Part shown: piece after piece, positions 13,429-19,586 of the stretch
Numbering within the stretch: position 1 is the first letter of the stretch
Layout: each line of letters opens with the position of its first letter
From: Candidatus Paceibacter sp.
GTDB lineage: Bacteria > Patescibacteriota > Minisyncoccia > UBA6257 > HR35
Length of the DNA: 21,916 bases
Assembly: GCA_023255765.1 (NCBI GenBank)
Contig: JAGDVT010000039.1
Location: forward strand, 1 to 21,916
Direction: 5' to 3'
The notes under the pieces: model-generated
What the model was told of the DNA's origin: nothing
The model's database searches: none
Seen by the model: the letters and a program-made list of their open reading frames with translations, nothing else
Translations under genes and position numbers: made by a program

Positions 13429-14685
13429 ATGTTTAATTTTTTTAGAAGAAAAGAAAAAAAATTAGAAAAGAATATAAAAGAAAATACAGAAATTTTAATT
13501 AAGAGGTTTAGAGAAAATCCCTCTTATCCTGATTACTCATCAATTTTGTTTTTTTATCAATATTTTTACGAAAAAATTCTTAAAAATTATGTGCTTCAAA
13601 ACTATATAGAAAAATATATAAAATCTGAAGAAAAACCAATTATTCTAGAATTAGGATCATATAAAAGCAGGAATATAGATTTATTACCTGAAGAAATTAA
13701 AGAAAGGGTAATTTTATCAGATATAAATTTAGAAATATTAAAAGAAAATATTGAAGCAGTTAAATTAAATTTTGATTTTAGAAATATACCCATAAAAGAA
13801 AACTCAATACCGATTGTTTTAGGAACTAATGTATTTGTTCATATTTTAGGATTAGGTGATATAAGAGAAATATTAAGAATAATTAAAGAAGATGGATTAG
13901 CTATATTTATTGAAGATTTAGGAATATATTTTCCAGCATTAGTATTATATTATCAAAAGAAATTTAAAAATAAATATATTTATTTTGTTTATGATTATAC
14001 TAAGCCTGGAATTAAATGCTTTATTTTAGATCAGGAGAAAGAAAGAGAGTTCAAGAGCAAGTTAGAAGAGTTATTCAAAAATATAAATTTAGATGAAATA
14101 GAAAAAGTTATAGAAAATGAATTCTCTGATTTAGTTAAAGAAATATTTAATGATATTAAAAATATGATAAAAAATAAATTTTATTTAGAAGATCCTTTTA
14201 AATTTAGTTTAGAGATTTTTGCTTTTGTTAATCAAGTAAATTCTGAATATTGGATGAAAAGCGAAGAAGAAAAGAGAAACTTAATGCAATTTAAAGTAGG
14301 ATTAAATAATTTTTTGATTTATTTTAGAAATATATTAGGGGAATATAAATTAAAACAAATAGATAAGTGGGATGATATTCTTGAAGACATAAAAGAAGAT
14401 TTTAAAAAAGAAGGCATAGATTTTGATTATGAATATATAGAGATGGAAACAAACTTTGAAGAAATTAAAAAATGGCAAGAAAAAATTATTAAAAATACAA
14501 ATTTAGAAGTTTTACAAAATATTAATCCAGATTGGCAAATTGTTAGAGATTATAAAAATTTAATAATAGAAAATTTAGGAATGGAAATAGGATGTAATGG
14601 AGAAAATATTTTTGAGGAAAGAGAGGGTTTGAAATATAAGGCTTTGATTATAAAAATAAAAAAGGGCAGGGAGCGGGCCCTTTAA
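13429..14685 (+). CDS. Methyltransferase-like protein with long helical C-terminus
   Basis: A 418-aa protein. Residues about 70-165 look like a class I SAM-methyltransferase core: IILELGSYKSR in place of motif I, VILSDINLEIL as motif II, the IPIKENSIPIVLGTNVFVHI segment typical of type 11 methyltransferases and a following EILRIIKEDGLAIFIED. Motif I lacks the usual GxGxG glycines, so SAM binding and activity are uncertain. The C-terminal half (about 200-418) is Lys/Glu-rich and helical and unlike anything I recognise. The gene follows rsmI by 5 bp, with TATAAT overlapping the rsmI end (13419-13424). A link to RNA or tRNA modification is possible but unproven. Confidence 0.7.
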   Translation: MFNFFRRKEKKLEKNIKENTEILIKRFRENPSYPDYSSILFFYQYFYEKILKNYVLQNYIEKYIKSEEKPIILELGSYKSRNIDLLPEEIKERVILSDINLEILKENIEAVKLNFDFRNIPIKENSIPIVLGTNVFVHILGLGDIREILRIIKEDGLAIFIEDLGIYFPALVLYYQKKFKNKYIYFVYDYTKPGIKCFILDQEKEREFKSKLEELFKNINLDEIEKVIENEFSDLVKEIFNDIKNMIKNKFYLEDPFKFSLEIFAFVNQVNSEYWMKSEEEKRNLMQFKVGLNNFLIYFRNILGEYKLKQIDKWDDILEDIKEDFKKEGIDFDYEYIEMETNFEEIKKWQEKIIKNTNLEVLQNINPDWQIVRDYKNLIIENLGMEIGCNGENIFEEREGLKYKALIIKIKKGRERAL

Positions 14686-14738
14686 TTTCTTTAAATGGGC
14701 CCTTTAAATATAAACAAATAAAATTTATCCCTGCCCTT
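14662..14738. terminator. Compound inverted-repeat terminator between convergent genes
   Basis: An outer perfect 11-bp inverted repeat, AAGGGCAGGGA (14662-14672) and TCCCTGCCCTT (14728-14738), encloses two copies of GGGCCCTTTA (14675-14684, 14697-14706). The GGGCCC palindromes can pair with each other inside the outer stem or form alternatives. The left part overlaps the last codons of the methyltransferase-like gene. The rest of the gap to 14812 is plain A/T-rich sequence with no gene. Confidence 0.65.
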
Positions 14739-14812
14739 CAATTTAAATTATAACATAAAATTAATAAAAGTCAAGTCTCTGTATTATTTATATAAAATTT
14801 AATTAATAAAAA

Positions 14813-15700
14813 CTAACTCCAATTAAGTTGGCTTAAATAATCTTTATGAAGTTTCAAATTTCTTTTATATTTAATAAAATTTACTTCTCCCAGCACCTCT
14901 ATTTTATTTAAAAAATCTTCCCTTATACCTAAATGATATAAATAACCAACTTTAAACGGTTCAACTCCCATTAAATAGCTCATTAATGCATCTGCATAAA
15001 TAGGATCTATGCTGCTTATAGAAATATTCATTTTAATAGGTATTCCATCTACAGGGCCATTGCCCTCCATTGCTTCGTATGCGTCAATTATAGAAAGATC
15101 TGGAGATATATGTTCTTTATAAATTTTCGCTAATGTTAAATTTATAGCTTTATAACTTTGATGTATTAGTGGCTTATCATCTAACAGTGAACCTACAATT
15201 ATATTTTTTATTGATAAAGTAACTAAAACAGTATCATGAGTTTTTGCAGGGCAGATTGATATATAAAATATATTAGGATTAAATTTTTTTTCCATAATTT
15301 TTGCGCATTTTATTTCAAATAAATTTAAATTTCTGTCGTATATTTTAATTTTTATATAATCTGTTTTATTTAAATCTAAAAATTGAATATTAGGGAAGAT
15401 TTTTAAAATATCATAATAGTTCATATTTTTAAAGCCATCTTCTGTATTATAAGCACTTCCTTCAGCAATTATTATTTTTTTATTTTCAATTAAATTATTT
15501 TCTTTTAAAAATTCTAATAAACCTAAAATAGCATCTTTGTGAGTACAAGCTAATGGCCTTGAGGGAACCACTAAATTAGGTTTTATTAAAATAGTATCTT
15601 TTCCTTTAAGTGCCGTAATTATATCATCTTTTATATAACTTAAAGATGTTTTAATATTGTTTTTTCTATCTTCCCCATAAACCAAACCTATTTTGCTCAT
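14813..15700 (-). CDS. DUF362 domain protein
   Basis: A 295-aa protein with the DUF362 hallmarks: ILIKPNLVVPSRPLACTHKDAI (about 37-58), IIIAEGSAY, CPAKTHDTVLVTLSIKNIIVGSL (about 150-172), DAYEAMEGNGPVDG and IDPIYADALMSYLMG. Many DUF362 proteins carry a C-terminal ferredoxin domain with 4Fe-4S clusters; this one ends without it. The family's biochemical role is not settled. It is divergent from the IMP dehydrogenase gene, with 31 bp between the two starts. No SD is visible. Confidence 0.85.
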   Translation of the reverse strand: MSKIGLVYGEDRKNNIKTSLSYIKDDIITALKGKDTILIKPNLVVPSRPLACTHKDAILGLLEFLKENNLIENKKIIIAEGSAYNTEDGFKNMNYYDILKIFPNIQFLDLNKTDYIKIKIYDRNLNLFEIKCAKIMEKKFNPNIFYISICPAKTHDTVLVTLSIKNIIVGSLLDDKPLIHQSYKAINLTLAKIYKEHISPDLSIIDAYEAMEGNGPVDGIPIKMNISISSIDPIYADALMSYLMGVEPFKVGYLYHLGIREDFLNKIEVLGEVNFIKYKRNLKLHKDYLSQLNWS

Positions 15701-15731
15701 TTTTAAATTTTATTATAAAATAATAAATGTT

Positions 15732-17147
15732 ATGAAAGAAGGATATTCTTTTAACGACGTTCTTTTAATTCCTAAAAGATCAAAAATAGATTCAAGAAAA
15801 GATATAGATATATCATCAAAACTTTCTGATGGAATAATTCTGAAATTACCTATAATTTCTGCTCCAATGGATACTGTAACTGAAGCAGATATGGCAATAA
15901 GTATGGCAAGAAATGGAGGGTTAGGAATTATTCATAGATTTTGTAGTATAGAATACCAAGTTAAACAAGTAGAAAAAGTAAAAAGGGCAGAAAATTACAT
16001 AGTAGAAAATCCAATAAAAATATCCCCTGATACTACTTTGAAAGAAATCAAGCAAAAAGCTCAAGAATACCATTTTAATACTTTTTTGGTAGTAGATCAA
16101 GAAGATCGATTACTAGGATTAATTTCAAAAAGAGATTATGCCTTAGAAGAAGATGAAAGCAAACTAGCAAAAGATTTGATGACACCTTTTGAAAAATTAA
16201 TAGTTAGCTATAAAAATATAACATTAGAAGAAGCAAAAGAAATATTTAAAAAATATAAAATTGAAAAAATACCAATAGTTGATAAAGACAGAAAATTAAA
16301 AGGATTGATAACCTTTAAGGATTTTGAATATTCTTTAAATAAAAAAGCAACCAGAGATAAAAAGGGTAGATTATTAGTGGGTGCAGCAATTGGGATAAAG
16401 GGTGATTATTTAGAAAGAGCAGAAGAATTAGTAAAATCTGGTGTTGATGTTTTATGTATAGATGTTGCTCATGGTCATTTGGAAAAGGCATTAAGGGTTG
16501 TAAAGCAAATAAAAAATAGATTCCCGGAAATTCCATTAATTGCAGGAAATATAGCTACAGAAGAGGGAGCACGAGATTTAAAAGAGGCTGGTGCAGATAT
16601 TATAAAGGTAGGTATAGGACCAGGAAGTGCATGTACAACAAGAGTAGTAGCAGGAGTAGGTGTTCCTCAAATTACAGCTATTCAGCTTGCAAGAAAAGGA
16701 GCGGGAGAAACTCCAATAATAGCAGATGGAGGTTGTAGAAACTCTGGAGATATAGTAAAAGCTTTAGCAGCTGGCGCAAATGCAGTTATGTTAGGTTTTC
16801 TTTTAGCAGGGACAGACGAATCGCCGGGAGAAATTTTTACCATGAAAGATAAACTAGTTAAGTATTTTAGAGGTATGGCATCTTCTTCAGCATATAAATC
16901 GAAATTAGAGAAGACAAAAGAAGAAAGTGATTATCAGCCAATAGATGAAGGAATTAATTATGGTTTTGTTGATTATAAAGGATCTGTAAGTAAAATTTTA
17001 GAAAAATTAGAAAAAGGAATAAGATCAGGCTTTTCTTATTGCGGAGCCTCAAATTTAAAAGAATTATGGAAGAACGCAGAATTTATCAAAATAACAGAGG
17101 CAGGTTTGTTTGAAAGTTATCCTCATGATATTAAGTATTTGGACTGA
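15732..17147 (+). CDS. guaB: IMP dehydrogenase
   Basis: Oxidises IMP to XMP with NAD+, the committed step of GTP synthesis, in the cytoplasm. The 471-aa protein begins with EGYSFNDVLLIPKRS, has ISAPMDTVTEADMAI, and then two CBS domains inserted at about 88-200 (MTPFEKLI and IPIVDKDRKLKGLIT seen). Catalytic Cys301 sits in GPGSACTTRVVAGVG, where the common Ile before Cys is Ala. IADGGCRNSGDIVKALAAGA and FRGMASSSAY follow. I choose the ATG at 15732, matching the family start, rather than an upstream in-frame start at 15693 that would overlap the divergent gene. TATAAA lies at 15714-15719. The MGMT-Sua5 gene follows 9 bp downstream. Confidence 0.97.
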   Translation: MKEGYSFNDVLLIPKRSKIDSRKDIDISSKLSDGIILKLPIISAPMDTVTEADMAISMARNGGLGIIHRFCSIEYQVKQVEKVKRAENYIVENPIKISPDTTLKEIKQKAQEYHFNTFLVVDQEDRLLGLISKRDYALEEDESKLAKDLMTPFEKLIVSYKNITLEEAKEIFKKYKIEKIPIVDKDRKLKGLITFKDFEYSLNKKATRDKKGRLLVGAAIGIKGDYLERAEELVKSGVDVLCIDVAHGHLEKALRVVKQIKNRFPEIPLIAGNIATEEGARDLKEAGADIIKVGIGPGSACTTRVVAGVGVPQITAIQLARKGAGETPIIADGGCRNSGDIVKALAAGANAVMLGFLLAGTDESPGEIFTMKDKLVKYFRGMASSSAYKSKLEKTKEESDYQPIDEGINYGFVDYKGSVSKILEKLEKGIRSGFSYCGASNLKELWKNAEFIKITEAGLFESYPHDIKYLD

Positions 17148-17156
17148 AAATTACAT

Positions 17157-18086
17157 ATGAGTTTTAAAGAAAAAGTATTTGAAATTGTAAAAAGGATACC
17201 TCCAGGTAAATTTCTTACATATAAAGAAGTGGCAAGATTAGCTGGAAACGAAAAAGCATATAGAGTTGTCGGGAATTTGATGAGAAACATAGGTATTATC
17301 AAAAGCATTTGCCTTCAGGTCATCCCCCGAAGCCCACAGCCCCAAAAGTGCTTACGCACATTTTTCCGCCGGAATGACCTTCAGGCAAATGCTTATTATA
17401 TACAATCGATAAATAAAAAAATCTTCCCTTGTCATAGAGTAATAAAAAATGATTACACTGTTGGAGGATACTTGGGAAGAAATGACTTAAGTTGGCTAAA
17501 ATTAGCTTTACTCTTGAAAGAAGGAGCAATTGCTGTTATGCCTACTGATACTATTTATGGGATTTGTACATCTGCTTTGAATAAAAAATCAGTTGAAAAG
17601 GTTTATAAATTAAGAAAAAGAAATCCGCAAAAACCTTGCATTATTTTAATTTCTAAATTGGATGAATTAAAAAATTTTGGGGTATATATTGACAAGAAAA
17701 TTTTAAATATACTCAAAAATATATGGCCAAGTAGAATTTCTATAGTTTTGCCTATTAAAGATAAAGAAAAAATAAAAGAATTTGAATATCTTCATAGGGG
17801 TACAAGTACTTTAGCATTTAGGCTTCCTAAAAATAAATTTTTAATTAAAATATTAGAAATTTCTGGTCCATTAATTGCACCATCAGCTAACTTTGAAGGT
17901 GATGAACCAGCAAAAACAATAAATGAGGCTAAAAAATATTTTGGTAATAATGTGGTTTATTATGATGGAGGTAGAATTATAGGGATCCCTTCTACTTTAA
18001 TAAAAATAAACAAAGATAAGATAGAAATACTAAGAAAAGGAGTAGATTATCAAAAACTTAAAAAATTTTTAAAAAATCAGAAATGA
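17157..18086 (+). CDS. MGMT-like alkyltransferase fused to TsaC/Sua5 (YrdC) domain, with inserted repeat peptide
   Basis: A 309-aa fusion. Residues 1-110 are an O6-alkylguanine-DNA alkyltransferase C-domain: KIPPGK-like RIPPGKFLTYKEVARLAG, RVVGNLMRN (helix-turn-helix and Asn hinge) and the active site PCHRV (Cys92), then VGGYLG. Residues about 120-309 are a YrdC domain for threonylcarbamoyl-AMP synthesis (tRNA t6A): GAIAVMPTDTIYGI, KLRKRNPQKPCIIL, APSANFEG and GIPSTLI. Between Asn44 and NKKIF about 39 extra residues (roughly 45-83) interrupt the normally 11-residue link from GN to PCHR; these are encoded by a GC-rich hairpin element. The reading frame is kept, so the protein may still be made, but repair activity is uncertain. 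Confidence 0.85.
   Translation: MSFKEKVFEIVKRIPPGKFLTYKEVARLAGNEKAYRVVGNLMRNIGIIKSICLQVIPRSPQPQKCLRTFFRRNDLQANAYYIQSINKKIFPCHRVIKNDYTVGGYLGRNDLSWLKLALLLKEGAIAVMPTDTIYGICTSALNKKSVEKVYKLRKRNPQKPCIILISKLDELKNFGVYIDKKILNILKNIWPSRISIVLPIKDKEKIKEFEYLHRGTSTLAFRLPKNKFLIKILEISGPLIAPSANFEGDEPAKTINEAKKYFGNNVVYYDGGRIIGIPSTLIKINKDKIEILRKGVDYQKLKKFLKNQK
17303..17394. repeat. RPE-like palindromic element inserted in frame in a gene
   Basis: A 92-bp hairpin with 48 G/C (52%), against 25-37% in flanking 60-base lines. Outer arms AAGCATTTGCCT (17303-17314) and AGGCAAATGCTT (17383-17394) pair perfectly; GGTCAT/ATGACC (17318-17323/17374-17379) pair next. AAAAGTGC/GCAC-a-TTTT closes on a TTAC loop at the apex. 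TATTAT occurs just outside both ends (17294-17299, 17394-17399), possibly a target duplication. The sense strand encodes a peptide with VIPRSPQPQK and FRRND, as seen in dispersed bacterial palindromic repeats. The middle is asymmetric, so this copy may be partly decayed. Confidence 0.75.
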
Positions 18087-18104
18087 TATAAAATTAATTT
18101 AGAT

Positions 18105-19586
18105 ATGAAAAAATATCTTTATTTTATTCTTTTATTTTTAGCTTTTATAGTGATTGTAAAAGAAATTAATGAAAATAAAGTTAAAGCAGAAAAAGTTTAT
18201 TTTTATCCTCAAAGTTGTTTAGGTAGTTTTGTAAATCCAGAGAAAGCACAAGGAGAAAAAGAGGTTGATAATCTTGATTTAATTAATGAAAATAATTCTG
18301 CTGTTTATTATGGTGGTTTTAAAGAGATTTATTGCGGTAATTTTCAGGGACCAATAAAAGAAGGAGATATTAAAAAGATAACTTTACATTTTAATATGGT
18401 GATTACTAAAGAATTAAGAGAAAAACCTTTAATCGAGTCAACAACCACCGAGAATCTAATCGAAAAAATTCTTCCACCCAAAACCATAGAAATCAATATT
18501 GGAACGTCGGACGTCTCAACATCTTCAGCTCCCGAAAATAATGAAAATAATAACACCACAACTCCACAATCCTTTATTTTTAAATTTGTTTTTGCAGAAG
18601 AAAACAATGTGCGGACATCGGACGTCCTCAATACAGAAACTACCACCCAAATTATTAACGAAACATCTGAATCAACTACAACTTTGACTACAAATGAAAT
18701 TTCATCTTCTACAACAAATCAAACTTCAACAATAAATGAGGCGCAAAATCAGACATCAACTGAAACTACATCCGAAACAACAACACAAACTACAACTGAA
18801 ATTTCAACTACAACTACCCCACCTAAAACTCTTTTTGACATTCATTACACTTTTGACGGTCAAAATTGGAATTATTTAGGAAGTTTAAATTCTGAAAATT
18901 GGAAAGATATTAGTTTTGAGATACCCGTAAAAGACTGGGTAGATATCTCTAAAATTCAAATAAAAATAAATTCAATGCCCGATACTGATTATTATCTTTA
19001 TTTAGAATCAATGTGGCTTGAAGTTGAATATATTTCTGGGCCACAAAAAACAGAAATTGATGATATTTCAGTTTTAAATAAATCTTTAGTTTTGGATCCA
19101 AATTTTGACTATCAAAAATTAATTGATCTTAGAGGAATAGCAAACAATAAAATAATTGCTTTGCTTTCAAATGGTGAAATTTGGTTTTTTGATTTACTTA
19201 AAGAAAGACAGATTAAAATTTCAAGCGATGCTAATCCAGAATTTAAAATCGGAATTAAAAATAATTATGCTTTTTTCCTATCAAAAGATAAAACTAAAAT
19301 CTATTATCTTAATTTGAATGATTTAAATCTAAAAGAAAAAGAATTAACCACTCAAGATTTTTCTCAAAGAATATTATTGCCTCTTCCAGAACTTAATTTA
19401 ACTTTAATTTTGGAAAACAATCAATTTATCTACCAACTGCCTTCCATAGGTGAAATTTTTTCTGATGAAAATAGTATTGTCAAAAGTAATTTTATTAAAG
19501 TTTTCGGTTTGAATAGAATTTTGAATGAAGAAACATTAAATAATTTAGGCTATTATGAAAAAGATGCTAATCAAAATAATCAATAA
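18105..19586 (+). CDS. Cell-surface protein with Thr/Ser-rich linker
   Basis: A 493-aa membrane-anchored or secreted protein: hydrophobic N-terminus at 3-19 (YLYFILLFLAFIVIVKE). Residues about 25-110 form one beta region (VYFYPQSCLG..., ITLHFNMVITKEL). Residues about 110-245 are a low-complexity Thr/Ser/Asn/Glu linker (ETTTQIINETSESTTT and similar), typical of CPR surface proteins. A beta-sandwich-like domain follows (about 247-310: FDGQNWNYLGSLNSENW, YLESMWLEVEYI) and then a propeller-like region with repeated IxLLxxGEIWFFDL/IYYLNLND strands. The extended -10 TGATATAAA (18084-18092) precedes the ATG with no SD. The linker carries two GACGTC palindromes. Its 3' end overlaps the next gene by 23 bp. 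Confidence 0.75.
   Translation: MKKYLYFILLFLAFIVIVKEINENKVKAEKVYFYPQSCLGSFVNPEKAQGEKEVDNLDLINENNSAVYYGGFKEIYCGNFQGPIKEGDIKKITLHFNMVITKELREKPLIESTTTENLIEKILPPKTIEINIGTSDVSTSSAPENNENNNTTTPQSFIFKFVFAEENNVRTSDVLNTETTTQIINETSESTTTLTTNEISSSTTNQTSTINEAQNQTSTETTSETTTQTTTEISTTTTPPKTLFDIHYTFDGQNWNYLGSLNSENWKDISFEIPVKDWVDISKIQIKINSMPDTDYYLYLESMWLEVEYISGPQKTEIDDISVLNKSLVLDPNFDYQKLIDLRGIANNKIIALLSNGEIWFFDLLKERQIKISSDANPEFKIGIKNNYAFFLSKDKTKIYYLNLNDLNLKEKELTTQDFSQRILLPLPELNLTLILENNQFIYQLPSIGEIFSDENSIVKSNFIKVFGLNRILNEETLNNLGYYEKDANQNNQ
18501..18627. repeat. Two short GACGTC-cored palindromes encoding TSDV
   Basis: GGAACGTCGGACGTCTC (18501-18517) and GGACATCGGACGTCC (18613-18627) share TCGGACGTC and fit a palindromic consensus of two GACGTC-like halves around a G. 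Both are read in the same frame as (G/R)TSDV within the surface protein's linker. They are GC-rich against an A/T-rich background and 112 bp apart. Confidence 0.5.

Noticed and set aside
17320..17529. Minus-strand open frame across the palindromic element
   Set aside because: It is antisense to the MGMT-Sua5 gene and exists because the hairpin is open in several frames; no start context or homology.
18344..18687. Open frames on both strands over the Thr-rich linker
   Set aside because: Low-complexity coding repeats leave alternative frames open; the 493-aa frame has the signal anchor and domains.
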